This document shows, in pieces, positions 1 to 8,208 of a stretch of DNA of 64,000 nt. The notes beneath the pieces were generated by a model that was not told the origin of the DNA, did not search any database, and was given only the letters and a program-made list of their open reading frames with translations. Location of the stretch: NCBI RefSeq assembly GCF_000716785.1, contig NZ_JNYY01000007.1, positions 248,001-312,000 on the forward strand, in the 5' to 3' direction. Every line of letters begins with the position of its first letter. Position 1 is the first letter of the stretch. This DNA comes from Amycolatopsis vancoresmycina. GTDB lineage: Bacteria > Actinomycetota > Actinomycetes > Mycobacteriales > Pseudonocardiaceae. The position numbers and the translations under genes are program-made.

Positions 1-1
1 A

Positions 2-469
2 GCGCGGGGCCGCGGGGAGCACACCGTCCTCGACCTCGACTACCGGCCGATGTTCTGGCCGTCGGTGGCCGAGGCCCGCGAAGCGATCGGCGGGCTGCTC
101 GACCACGTCACGGTCGCGGTCGGCAACCGCACCGAGGTCGAGGTCGCCGTCGGGACCGCCGACCCGGACGCCGCCGCGGACCGCCTGCTGGCGCGGGGCC
201 TGCGGCTCGCCGTGATCAAGAAGGGGGCCGAAGGCGTGCTGGTGGCGACCCCGGACGGGCGGTCGACCGTGCCGCCGCAACGCGTCGAGGTCGTCTGCGG
301 GCTGGGCGCCGGGGACGGCTTCGGCGGGGCGCTGATCCACGGGCTGCTGTCCGGCTGGGATCCGGTGCGCATCGCGGAGTACGCGAACGCGGCGGGTGCG
401 CTGGTGGCGTCGCGGCTGGCCTGTGCCGACGCCATGCCGACCGCCGCCGAAATCGAGGAGCTGCTGTGA
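2..469 (+). CDS. iolC: 5-dehydro-2-deoxygluconokinase (IolC), 5'-truncated by the window edge
   Basis: PfkB-family sugar kinase that phosphorylates 2-deoxy-5-keto-D-gluconate in cytosolic myo-inositol catabolism. The frame is open from base 2, so the N-terminal half lies outside the window. An internal ATG at 50 is not the true start, because the coding residues before it (LDLDYRPMFW) match the family. The C-terminal PfkB signature is intact: GLGAGDGFGGALIHG, in which the Asp of GAGD is the catalytic base. The stop overlaps the GTG of the next gene (GTGA), so the genes are translationally coupled. Identity is strengthened by iolB and iolD downstream. A generic PfkB sugar kinase is the only serious alternative. 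Confidence 0.88.
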   Translation, partial: ARGRGEHTVLDLDYRPMFWPSVAEAREAIGGLLDHVTVAVGNRTEVEVAVGTADPDAAADRLLARGLRLAVIKKGAEGVLVATPDGRSTVPPQRVEVVCGLGAGDGFGGALIHGLLSGWDPVRIAEYANAAGALVASRLACADAMPTAAEIEELL

Positions 470-1356
470 TCCTCACCGACGACCGCTGGCGGGACCTCCT
501 GCACGTCCGCGCCACCAACCCCGGGGCGATCCGGCAGGCGTACGCGACCCGGCGCCGGCGGTCGAAGCTGCTGTCCGACCAGGGCACGCTGTTCCTGGTC
601 GCGGCCGACCACCCGGCCCGGGGCGCCCTGGGCGTCGGCGAGGACCCCCTCGCCATGGCCGACCGGCGGACCCTGCTCGAACGGCTGCTCGTCGCGCTGG
701 CCAACCCCGCGGTCGACGGCTTCCTCGGCACCCCCGACGTCGTCGAGGAACTGCTGCTGCTCGGCGCGCTGCACGACAAGGTCGTCTTCGGCTCGATGAA
801 CCGCGGCGGCCTGGCCGGCGCCGACTGGGAGATCGACGACCGGTTCACCGGCTACGACGCCCGCACCCTCGTCGACTGCGGGCTCGACGGCGGCAAGATG
901 CTGCTGCGCCTGGTCGACTCGGACCCGGGCACGGTCCCGACGCTGCAGGCCTGCGCCGACGCCGTCACCGAGCTGGCCGCGTACGGCCTGGTCGCCATGG
1001 TGGAACCGCTGCCCTACCGCCGTTCGGACGGGAAACTGGTGCTGCAGCAGGATCCCGTGTCGCTCGCGCGGGCGGTTACGGTGGCTTCGGGGCTCGGCGT
1101 GACGTCGGCGCACACGTGGCTGAAGCTGCCGCCCACCGACTCGGCGGCCGTGCTGGGCGCCACCACGCTGCCGGTGGTGGTGCTCGGCGGCGTGCCGTCG
1201 GGCGACCCGGCCGCCGACCTGGCCTCGTGGGGCCGGACGTTGCGCCACGACGTCGTCCGCGGCCTGGTCGTCGGCCGCACCCTGCTCTACCCGCCGGGCG
1301 GTGACGTCGGCGCCGCCGTGGAAGCCGCCGCGAAGGTCCTGGAGGCCGCGAAGTGA
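466..1356 (+). CDS. Cgl0159-family (beta/alpha)8 aldolase-like protein of the inositol cluster
   Basis: A 296-residue protein with a class I aldolase-like TIM barrel pattern. VAADHPARG near residue 45 resembles the start of DeoC/Fba-type barrels, and a Lys lies in KLLSDQGTLF. Corynebacterial and streptomycete iol clusters carry this family in the position of IolJ. It therefore probably handles 2-deoxy-5-keto-6-phosphogluconate cleavage or a related step, but that role is inferred from context. The GTG start overlaps the iolC stop. The C-terminus overlaps the iolB GTG by four bases, so iolC, this gene, iolB and iolD form one tightly coupled operon. No IolJ of the classical class II type is visible here. 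Confidence 0.82.
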   Translation: MILTDDRWRDLLHVRATNPGAIRQAYATRRRRSKLLSDQGTLFLVAADHPARGALGVGEDPLAMADRRTLLERLLVALANPAVDGFLGTPDVVEELLLLGALHDKVVFGSMNRGGLAGADWEIDDRFTGYDARTLVDCGLDGGKMLLRLVDSDPGTVPTLQACADAVTELAAYGLVAMVEPLPYRRSDGKLVLQQDPVSLARAVTVASGLGVTSAHTWLKLPPTDSAAVLGATTLPVVVLGGVPSGDPAADLASWGRTLRHDVVRGLVVGRTLLYPPGGDVGAAVEAAAKVLEAAK

Positions 1357-2243
1357 GCAAGCTGCACCGTCCGCTCGGCACCCTGTCCGACGACGCCGAC
1401 CCGGTCCGGCTGACCCCGGACAGCGCGGGCTGGACGTACACCGGGCTCCGGGTGCTTTCCCTGGCCCCCGGCGAGGTCCGGGTGCTGCACACCGGCGAAT
1501 TCGAGGCGTTCGTGCTGCCGCTGGCCGGTTCGGCGACCGTCCGCGTCGACGGCGAGACCTTCGAGCTGGCCGGCCGCTCGTCGGTCTTCGCCCGCGTGAC
1601 GGACTTCGCGTACGTCCCCCGGGACGCCGAAGTCGAGTTGTCGACAACGGACGGTCTCGAGGTCGCGCTGCCGATGACGCGCTGCTCCCGGCGGCTGACC
1701 CCGCGGTACGGGCCTGCCGAGGACGTCCCGGTGGAGGTGCGGGGCGCCGGGCAGGCGACGCGGCAGGTGACCAATTTCGGCGTGCCCGGGGTGTGGGACC
1801 ACGCGGACAAGCTGAACGCGTGCGAGCTGATCACGCCGGGCGGCAACTGGTCGTCGTACCCGCCGCACAAGCACGACGAGGCGACCGGGTGCGAGGTCGT
1901 CAACGAGGAGATCTACTACTTCCGCATCGCCGGCCGCGACGGCGTGACGCCGTCCCGCGAAGGCTTCGGCCTGCACCGGACGTACACCGGCGACGGCGAC
2001 CTCGACGAGGACGTCGCCGTGCGCGACCACGACGTCTTCCTCATCCCGCGCGGCTACCACGGTCCGTGCGTGGCCGCGCCGGGCTACCCGATGTACTACC
2101 TGAACGTCCTGGCCGGGCCGGCCGGCGAGCGGTCCATGGCGTTCTGCGACGACCCCGCGCACGGCTGGGTCCGCGACACGTGGGCGTCGCAGGAACTCGA
2201 CCCGCGGTGCCCCGTCACGAGTCACGAAGGGCGTGTGCAGTGA
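1353..2243 (+). CDS. iolB: 5-deoxy-glucuronate isomerase (IolB)
   Basis: A 296-residue two-cupin enzyme that isomerises 5-deoxy-D-glucuronate to 2-deoxy-5-keto-D-gluconate. The C-terminal cupin carries the metal-binding cluster in WSSYPPHKHDE (about residues 169-179), then EEIYYFRI and a late His in RGYHGP. This is full length for the family. The GTG start overlaps the preceding stop, and the 3' end overlaps the iolD GTG (GTGA), so expression is coupled. It is the second half of the IolD-IolB-IolC sequence and supports the inositol assignment of the whole block. Confidence 0.95.
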   Translation: MSKLHRPLGTLSDDADPVRLTPDSAGWTYTGLRVLSLAPGEVRVLHTGEFEAFVLPLAGSATVRVDGETFELAGRSSVFARVTDFAYVPRDAEVELSTTDGLEVALPMTRCSRRLTPRYGPAEDVPVEVRGAGQATRQVTNFGVPGVWDHADKLNACELITPGGNWSSYPPHKHDEATGCEVVNEEIYYFRIAGRDGVTPSREGFGLHRTYTGDGDLDEDVAVRDHDVFLIPRGYHGPCVAAPGYPMYYLNVLAGPAGERSMAFCDDPAHGWVRDTWASQELDPRCPVTSHEGRVQ

Positions 2244-4075
2244 AGCTGACGACGGCTCAGGCGCTGGTCCGCTGGATCCTCGCCCAGCGCTCGGAAACCC
2301 TGGACGGGCGCGAAGTCCCGCTGTTCCCCGGCGTGTTCGCGATCTTCGGGCACGGCAACGTCCTCGGCCTCGGCACCGCGCTGGAAGAGCACCGCGGGGA
2401 CATCCCGGTCTGGCGCGGGCACACCGAGCAGGGCATGGCGCTGGCCGCGGTCGGGTACGCGAAGGCCACCCACCGGCGGCAGGTCGGCGTGGTGACGTCG
2501 TCGATCGGGCCGGGCGCGCTGAACATGGTGACCGCGGCCGGCGTCGCGCACGCGAACCGGCTGCCGGTGCTGCTGCTGCCGGGCGACACGTTCACCAGCC
2601 GGGCGCCGGACCCGGTGCTGCAGCAGATCGAGCCGTTCGGCGACGCGACCGCGACGGTGAACGACGCCTTCCGCGCGGTCTCGCGCTACTTCGACCGGAT
2701 CAGCAGGCCCGAGCAGCTGCTTTCGACGTTGCCGCAGGTCGCCCGGGTGCTCACGGACCCGGCCGACGCCGGGCCGGTGACCCTGGCCCTGCCGCAGGAC
2801 GTCCAGGCCGAGGCGTACGACTTCCCGGAGGCGCTGTTCGAGCCGGTGACGCACCGCCCGCTGCGGCCGCGCCCGGACCGGCGTTCGGTCACCGAAGCGG
2901 CCGCGGTCCTGCGTGCTTCGCAGCGCCCTTTGCTGGTGCTCGGCGGGGGCGTCCGGTACTCCGGGGCCGGGCAGCGCGCCCTCGGCTTCGCGGAGCGGCA
3001 CGGCCTTCCGATCGTCGAGACCACCGCGGGCCGGACGCTGGTGCCGCACGAGCACCCGCTGCACGCGGGCCCGCTGGGCATCACCGGCTCGACGTCGGCG
3101 AACGTCCTCGCGGCCGCCGCGGACGTGGTCCTCGCGGTCGGGACGCGGCTGCAGGACTTCACGACGGCGTCCTGGACGGTGTTCTCCCCCGACGTCCGGC
3201 TGGTGTCGCTCAACGCGGCCCGGTTCGACGCGGTCAAGCACGGCGCGCTCTCGGTGGTCGGGGACGCCGACGCGGGCCTGACGGACCTCGCCGCCCAGCT
3301 CGAAAGCTGGCGGGTGGCCGCGGAATGGACCTCGCGCGCCGCGGCCGAGCGGGCGTCGTGGGACGCGCACGTCGGCTCGCTGCGTTCCGCTTCGGCTGAG
3401 CTGCCGTCGTACGCGCAGGTCGTCGGCGTGGTCAACGACCTGTCGGCGGCGGACGACTACGTCATGACGGCGTCGGGTGGCCTGCCCGGCGAGCTGATCG
3501 GCGGCTGGCGCGGGTCCGGCGCGGTTTCCATGGACGTCGAGTACGGCTTCTCCTGCATGGGCTACGAGCTGTCCGGCGCGTGGGGCGCGGCGATCGCCCA
3601 CCCGGGCCTGGTGACCACGCTGCTGGGTGACGGCTCGTACCTGATGCTGAACTCGGAGCTGTTCTCGGCCGCGTTCGCCGGTCACCCGTTCGTCGCCGTC
3701 GTCTGCGACAACGACGGGTACGCCGTGATCGCGCGGCTTCAGGAGGGCCAGGGCGGGAAGCCGTTCAACAACTTCTACGCCGACTGCACGACTTCGCACG
3801 CTTCACCACCCCGAGTCGACTTCGCGCGGCACGCGGAATCGCTGGGGTGTGTGGTGTTCACCGCGTCCACTGTGGACTCACTGCGGGACGCCTACGCTTC
3901 CGCACGCGAGGCCGCCGTCGCGGAGCAGCGCCCGGCCGTCGTCGTGGTGAAGACGCAGCCGTCGGCGTGGACCGAGGCCGGGGCGTGGTGGGAGGTCGGC
4001 GTGCCCGGGCACCTGGCCGGGCGGGACGGCTACGAACGCGGGAAGGGCGGCCAGGTGCGTTACCTCGGGTCCTGA
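2240..4075 (+). CDS. iolD: 3D-(3,5/4)-trihydroxycyclohexane-1,2-dione hydrolase (IolD)
   Basis: ThDP-dependent ring-opening hydrolase of myo-inositol catabolism, 611 residues. The frame is open far upstream, but the family N-terminus (VKLTTAQALVRWILAQRS) and the GTGA overlap with iolB fix the start at GTG 2240. The ThDP activating Glu region is in WRGHTEQGMALAAVGYAK. The C-terminal diphosphate/Mg site is GDGSYLMLNSELFSA, followed by CDNDGYAVI. Codon use matches its neighbours. Its last 16 bases overlap the 3' end of the convergent beta-propeller gene. It also contains one of the 13-bp GTCCACTGTGGAC sites (3865-3877), which encodes STVD. Confidence 0.95.
   Translation: MKLTTAQALVRWILAQRSETLDGREVPLFPGVFAIFGHGNVLGLGTALEEHRGDIPVWRGHTEQGMALAAVGYAKATHRRQVGVVTSSIGPGALNMVTAAGVAHANRLPVLLLPGDTFTSRAPDPVLQQIEPFGDATATVNDAFRAVSRYFDRISRPEQLLSTLPQVARVLTDPADAGPVTLALPQDVQAEAYDFPEALFEPVTHRPLRPRPDRRSVTEAAAVLRASQRPLLVLGGGVRYSGAGQRALGFAERHGLPIVETTAGRTLVPHEHPLHAGPLGITGSTSANVLAAAADVVLAVGTRLQDFTTASWTVFSPDVRLVSLNAARFDAVKHGALSVVGDADAGLTDLAAQLESWRVAAEWTSRAAAERASWDAHVGSLRSASAELPSYAQVVGVVNDLSAADDYVMTASGGLPGELIGGWRGSGAVSMDVEYGFSCMGYELSGAWGAAIAHPGLVTTLLGDGSYLMLNSELFSAAFAGHPFVAVVCDNDGYAVIARLQEGQGGKPFNNFYADCTTSHASPPRVDFARHAESLGCVVFTASTVDSLRDAYASAREAAVAEQRPAVVVVKTQPSAWTEAGAWWEVGVPGHLAGRDGYERGKGGQVRYLGS
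3865..3877. repeat. 13-bp palindrome GTCCACTGTGGAC, copy 1 (inside iolD)
   Basis: Two perfect 6-bp arms around a single central T. It encodes (S)TVD and uses the rare Thr codon ACT. Further copies are at 13222-13234 and 26913-26925. Confidence 0.6.
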
Positions 4076-5013
4076 GTGACGGCGGGCGACGCGGCACCGG
4101 CCACCAGTTGCCGCGGCGTGCCGGTGCCGTCCGCGGCGACGGCCCAGACGGCGTTGCCCAGGCCGTACAGGATCGTGTGGTCGTCCTGCCAGAGGGCTTG
4201 GTCGTCGACGCTGCGCGGCTCGGCGAGCTCGGTCTCCTTCAGGCTCGCGAGGTCCAGGACGGACAGGCGCCAGACGCCGTCGCCGACCTTCTTCTTGAAG
4301 GCGACCCGCTTGCCGTCCGGGGACAGGGACGGGCATTCGACGTTCTCGCGCAGCGTCTTCCCGCGGTAGCGCGCGTAGTCGGCTTCGACGAGGTACGTCG
4401 TGCCCTTGCTGCCCAGGGTGGCGTAGAAGCGGTTGCCGTCGGGCGCGAAGGTGATGCCCCAGTAGTTGACGTCCGCCGCGAAGTAGCGGTTGCCGTCCTT
4501 GAAGACCGGCAGCTCCTCGATCGTCTTGACGAGCCGTCCGGTGTCGACCTCGTAGAGCCCCGCGCGCGTCGAGAAGCCGGTCTGCGCGTAGGAATCGCCG
4601 GTGACGAACAGCGTCCAGTCGACGCGCCTGCCGTCCGGGGAGACGCGGGCGCGGCTCGGGGTCCCCGGCAGGGTCTCGGTGTGGCGGACCGCGAGGTGGT
4701 CGTCGAGGACGAGGACGTCGGTGATCGCCGGGAGCGTGCCGGGCCGGACCGCGAGGCACACCGCCGTCTGCTTCGCCGTGGCGAACCGGTCGCACTTCAG
4801 GCCGCTGAGCTGCGGTTTCGCCGTGGTGTCGCCGAGCGGGACGGCGCCGACGCGGCCGGTGGCCGTGTCGCGGAAGAGCAGCTGCCCGGGTGCCAGCGTC
4901 AGGGCGGCGGCCGGTTCGGCGGCCGCGGTGTCGTGGCGGGCGCTGACCGTGTAGGTGACGGCGGCGGCGACCAGGAGGGCCGTGCCGGTGAGGGCGAGGA
5001 CGAGTTTCTTCAC
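4060..5013 (-). CDS. Membrane-anchored TolB-like beta-propeller protein
   Basis: A 317-residue protein with an N-terminal signal anchor (KKLVLALTGTALLVAAAVTYTV, split here as KKLVLALTG and ALLVAAAVTYTV). Repeated blades follow of the type VSPDGRRVDW, FAPDGNRFYAT and LSPDGKRVAF, typical of PD40/TolB-type propellers. It is probably extracytoplasmic. Its ligand is unknown. The start is the GTG that overlaps the stop of the MFS gene (GTGA); longer upstream readings in this frame run through the MFS gene and are spurious. It is likely co-expressed with that transporter. The 3' end overlaps iolD convergently by 16 bp. Confidence 0.82.
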   Translation of the reverse strand: MKKLVLALTGTALLVAAAVTYTVSARHDTAAAEPAAALTLAPGQLLFRDTATGRVGAVPLGDTTAKPQLSGLKCDRFATAKQTAVCLAVRPGTLPAITDVLVLDDHLAVRHTETLPGTPSRARVSPDGRRVDWTLFVTGDSYAQTGFSTRAGLYEVDTGRLVKTIEELPVFKDGNRYFAADVNYWGITFAPDGNRFYATLGSKGTTYLVEADYARYRGKTLRENVECPSLSPDGKRVAFKKKVGDGVWRLSVLDLASLKETELAEPRSVDDQALWQDDHTILYGLGNAVWAVAADGTGTPRQLVAGAASPAVTQDPR

Positions 5014-6242
5014 GGGCGCACCGGTTTCGCGAAGGCGGCGGCGAGGGCGACGGCGGCCAGGCAGGCCGCGGCGACGAGCACCGCGGGCCGCAGGTCCCAC
5101 AGCGTCCACGCCAGTCCGAAGAGGACGGAAGAGAGCATCCGGGCCACGGCCTGGCCCGTCTGCACCACGGCCAGCCCGGTGGCGCGCAGGCCGGCCGGGA
5201 TGAGCGGGCCGGCGGCGGCCATCAGGACGCCGTCGGTGGCCGCGTAGAACACGCCGTGCAGGCCGAGCGCGACCACGGCGAGCCACAGCCCGGCCTGCGG
5301 GCCGCACAACAGCACCAGGGCCAGGCACAGGGCCGCGTGCCCGCCGAGGAACACCGGCCACCGGCCGACGCGGTCGGCGAGCTTGCCCAGCGGCACGGCC
5401 AGCAGCAGGTAGATCCCGGCGGTGCCCAGCGGCAGCAGCGGGAAGTACGTCGCCGCGATCTCCCAGCGCCGCTGCAGGACGAGGTAGACGAACGAGTCGC
5501 CGACCGTCACCAGGCCCAGCAGCGCCGCCCAGAGCGTCACGCGCCGGAAGTCCTGCTGGCGCAGCAGGCCGAACGCGGCCCGGGCGGACACCGCCGCGCG
5601 GTCGACCGCGCCGGGCCGGTCGCGGACGAACAGGGCCAGCAGCAGCACGGCGATGGCCGCGACGCAGAAGCTGGTGAAGAACACGCTGGTGTAGCTGCCG
5701 AGGCTCAGCGCGAGCACCGCCATGGCGACCAGCGGGCCGAGGAACGCGCCGACAGTGTCCATCGCCCGGTGCACGCCGAACGACCGGCCGAGGGTGGCCG
5801 GCTCGCTGGACAGCGAGATGAGCGCGTCACGCGGGCCGGTGCGCAGGCCCTTGCCGGTGCGGTCGGCGGCGAGCACGACCCCGATGGCCGCGACCGACGA
5901 TCCGGCCGCGACCAGGCCGAGCTTGCACACCGCGGACAAGCCGTACCCGAACCCGGCGACGGCCTTGAGCCGCCGCCACCGGTCGGCGAGGTGCCCGCCG
6001 AGCACCCGCACGACCGCGGTGGCGCCCGCGTAGAGCCCGTCGAGCAGGCCGAACTGCAGCGGGTTCAGGCCGAGGCCGAGCACCAGGTAGAGCGGGAGGA
6101 CGGCGGTGACCATCTCCGACGAGACGTCGGTGACCAGGCTGACCATCCCCAGCGCCACCACGTTGGCGGACACCCGCTTGAGCGCCGGTTTGCGGTCGGT
6201 GCCGGAGGCCAGGTCCGAGGTACGGCTTGCCGCGATGTACAT
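5010..6242 (-). CDS. Major facilitator superfamily transporter
   Basis: A 410-residue polytopic protein of about 12 membrane segments. It has the MFS loop 2-3 pattern GGHLADRWRRLK and a second-half counterpart GKLADRVGRWPVFLGG. The N-terminus LGMVSLVTDVSSEMV is common in actinobacterial MFS transporters of the YajR/fosmidomycin-like group. The ATG at 6242 is preceded by AGGAGG with 6-base spacing, and this motif overlaps the stop of the phosphoesterase gene upstream. The substrate is not evident. The coupled beta-propeller gene downstream may be a partner (inference). Confidence 0.88.
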   Translation of the reverse strand: MYIAASRTSDLASGTDRKPALKRVSANVVALGMVSLVTDVSSEMVTAVLPLYLVLGLGLNPLQFGLLDGLYAGATAVVRVLGGHLADRWRRLKAVAGFGYGLSAVCKLGLVAAGSSVAAIGVVLAADRTGKGLRTGPRDALISLSSEPATLGRSFGVHRAMDTVGAFLGPLVAMAVLALSLGSYTSVFFTSFCVAAIAVLLLALFVRDRPGAVDRAAVSARAAFGLLRQQDFRRVTLWAALLGLVTVGDSFVYLVLQRRWEIAATYFPLLPLGTAGIYLLLAVPLGKLADRVGRWPVFLGGHAALCLALVLLCGPQAGLWLAVVALGLHGVFYAATDGVLMAAAGPLIPAGLRATGLAVVQTGQAVARMLSSVLFGLAWTLWDLRPAVLVAAACLAAVALAAAFAKPVRP

Positions 6243-6253
6243 GCCCGGGCCTC

Positions 6254-7852
6254 CTAGTGGCAGGTGTAGGTCGGGCTGGTGTCCAGGACCTTGCCGTCGA
6301 CGCCGATGAGCTGCGTCTGGAAGCTCGTGTCCGTCATCGACAGCTTGAGGACGCCGAAGGTCTTCAGCAGCTTGGCGGTCGTCGCGTGGGCCGGGCTGAG
6401 GTCGTACAGGTTGGCGCCGCCGCTGCCGCCGACGATCTCGACCGGGCCGTTCGCGTCCGCCTTGCCGTCGGCGTTCTGCGGGACGAACCGCTCGTAGTCG
6501 TGGTCGTGACCGTTGAGGACGAGGTCGACCTTGCTGGACACCATCAGGTTCCACAGCTCGATGCTGTCCGGGTTGTCGCCGTGGTCACCGGAGCTCCACC
6601 GCGGGTGGTGGTAGTACGCGGCGACGCAGCCCTTGGTGTTGTTCGCCAGGTCCTGCTTCAGCCAGGCCAGCTGCTCGCTCGGGCCGAACTCGTGGGTCGC
6701 GAAGTCGTTGGAGTCCAGGGCGATGAAGTGCCAGTTGCCCAGTTCCCAGCTGTAGTAACGCTTTCCCTGCGGCTTCGCGATGGCGCCGAAGTAGTCGTCG
6801 TAGCCCTTGTACGGCGTGTCGTCGTAGGTCTCGTGGTTGCCGGGGATGGGCTTGGTCTTGCTCTTGAACTTGCCCCACGTCGTGTCGTAGTAGGACTTGA
6901 AGTCCGAGAGGTGGGCGTCGTCGTACTGGTTGTCGCCCATGGTGATCACGGCCGCGGGGTTCATGTTCTCGACGAGCTTCGCGGTCTTCGGGTGGACGCA
7001 GCCGGAGCTGCTCGCGGTGCAGCGCTCGGCGATGTCACCGGCCGCGGCGAGGACGAATCCCGCACTCCCGGCCGCGGTCTTGACCGTGATCGGCGTGCTC
7101 GCGGGCGAGGCGTTCCCCGCGGCGTCGCGGGCGCGGACCGCGTAGGTGTAGCTCGTGCTCGGCGTGAGCCCGGTGTCGGTGTAGGACGTCGTCGCGCTGG
7201 TGGCCACGACCGTGCCGTTGCGGAGGACGTCGTACCCGGTGACGCCGACGTTGTCCGTGGCGGCGGACCAGGTCAGGGGGACGCTGGTGGCGGTCGCCGT
7301 GCCCGCGGCGAGGCCGGCCGGGGTGGTCGGGGCCTGGGTGTCGCCGGAGGAGTCCGTGCTGCCGAAGACCTGCATCTCCCAGAAGGAGTAGCCGTAGCTC
7401 GTGGCGCGGGTCAGGCCGACGAAGCGTACGAAGCGGCCGCGGGCGGTGAGGCCGCCGAGGTCGTCGATCTTGCCGTCGCCGGTGTCGACGGTGGCGGCCG
7501 TGGTGAACGACGTGCCGTCGTCGGAGACTTCGATCCGGTACTTCTTCGCGTAGGCGGCTTCCCAGTTGAGCACGACTCGGTGGATGCTCGCGGTCTGGCC
7601 GAGGTCGATCCGCAGCCACTGCGGGTCGGCGCCTTCGGCGCTGGCCCAGCGGGTGGTGGTGCTGCCGTCGACGGCCTTGGCGCCGCTGTAGGACGAGCTT
7701 TCGACGGTCGAGGTGGCGACGGGTTTTCCCTGCGACAGCAGGACATCGGCGGCCTGGGTGCCGGCGGCCGCGGCGATCGCGGACGGCAGCAGCACCACGG
7801 CGGCGAGCACCGGGGTGAGTCGGGCTAAGGGACGTAGGCGGGTGGACGGCAC
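6254..7852 (-). CDS. Secreted metallophosphoesterase with discoidin (F5/8C) and fibronectin III domains
   Basis: A 532-residue exported hydrolase. It has a signal peptide to about residue 34. Next is an F5/8 type C/CBM32-like domain (about 40-165; SSSYSGAKAVDGSTTTRW, then W-aromatic strands). A fibronectin III module follows at about 175-260 (AGLAAGTATATSVPLTW). A calcineurin-like phosphoesterase comes last (about 270-532). Metal ligands are visible in AAGDIAE, MGDNQYDD, PGNHETYDD, YYHHPRW and LNGHDHDYER, so the enzyme should be active. It starts at GTG 7852 with AAGGAG upstream. A 19-bp palindrome 67 bases upstream resembles ROK-type operators of secreted hydrolases. The substrate is unknown, possibly phosphate esters on polysaccharides or nucleotides. 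Confidence 0.9.
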   Translation of the reverse strand: MPSTRLRPLARLTPVLAAVVLLPSAIAAAAGTQAADVLLSQGKPVATSTVESSSYSGAKAVDGSTTTRWASAEGADPQWLRIDLGQTASIHRVVLNWEAAYAKKYRIEVSDDGTSFTTAATVDTGDGKIDDLGGLTARGRFVRFVGLTRATSYGYSFWEMQVFGSTDSSGDTQAPTTPAGLAAGTATATSVPLTWSAATDNVGVTGYDVLRNGTVVATSATTSYTDTGLTPSTSYTYAVRARDAAGNASPASTPITVKTAAGSAGFVLAAAGDIAERCTASSSGCVHPKTAKLVENMNPAAVITMGDNQYDDAHLSDFKSYYDTTWGKFKSKTKPIPGNHETYDDTPYKGYDDYFGAIAKPQGKRYYSWELGNWHFIALDSNDFATHEFGPSEQLAWLKQDLANNTKGCVAAYYHHPRWSSGDHGDNPDSIELWNLMVSSKVDLVLNGHDHDYERFVPQNADGKADANGPVEIVGGSGGANLYDLSPAHATTAKLLKTFGVLKLSMTDTSFQTQLIGVDGKVLDTSPTYTCH

Positions 7853-7918
7853 GTCGCGCTCCTTACGGGCCTGGCGGTGGCTGGTGGGCTGCGGCGTCGG
7901 GTTAACGGGAGTGAAACT

Positions 7919-7937
7919 GTTAGGAAAGTTTCCTAAC
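7919..7937. promoter_or_regulatory. 19-bp palindrome, candidate ROK-type operator
   Basis: GTTAGGAAA-G-TTTCCTAAC is a perfect inverted repeat with one central base, 67 bp upstream of the phosphoesterase start. The core GGAAA-N-TTTCC matches the published operator type of the ROK repressor CsnR of streptomycete chitosanase genes. That the cognate regulator is a ROK protein is inferred. Confidence 0.6.
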
Positions 7938-8073
7938 TAATGAGAGCGTATCGAGGCGGTGATCCGGCTGACAAGACTTGTCTTGCCGTTGAATCGGTCA
8001 AGAGGGTGATTTCTTCACGGTTTCCGCAGCTCAGCGCGTGTGCCGATGAGCGGGACCCTGCTCCGGGCCGCGG

Positions 8074-8100
8074 GACTTTCGTTGTTCCGCAACGAAAGTC
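8074..8100 (-). terminator. Candidate hairpin terminator after the flavin monooxygenase-like gene
   Basis: GACTTTCGTTG, loop TTCCG, CAACGAAAGTC: perfect 11-bp stem about 109 bases downstream of the minus-strand stop at 8209. There is no U-tract, as is common in actinomycetes. Confidence 0.5.
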
Positions 8101-8208
8101 ACCGTCGGAAGACCACCCGATTCAGCGATGGCAGTCGCACAGATGTTCGGTAGTTTCGGATGCATGGCCCCTGCATCCCGAACCCCAGCCCTCCGGCGAA
8201 GACCCGGC

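Larger units (their letters stand above)
7853..8208. other. Intergenic region between two minus-strand genes
   Basis: A 356-bp gap. It holds the 19-bp palindrome at 7919-7937 and an 11-bp-stem hairpin at 8074-8100. Open frames across it show no ribosome binding site or family resemblance, and no gene is supported. Confidence 0.6.

Noticed and set aside
40..1647. 535-codon minus-strand open frame over the iol genes
   Set aside because: Antisense shadow of iolC, the aldolase and iolB; composition is low complexity and no ribosome-binding site or homology is visible.
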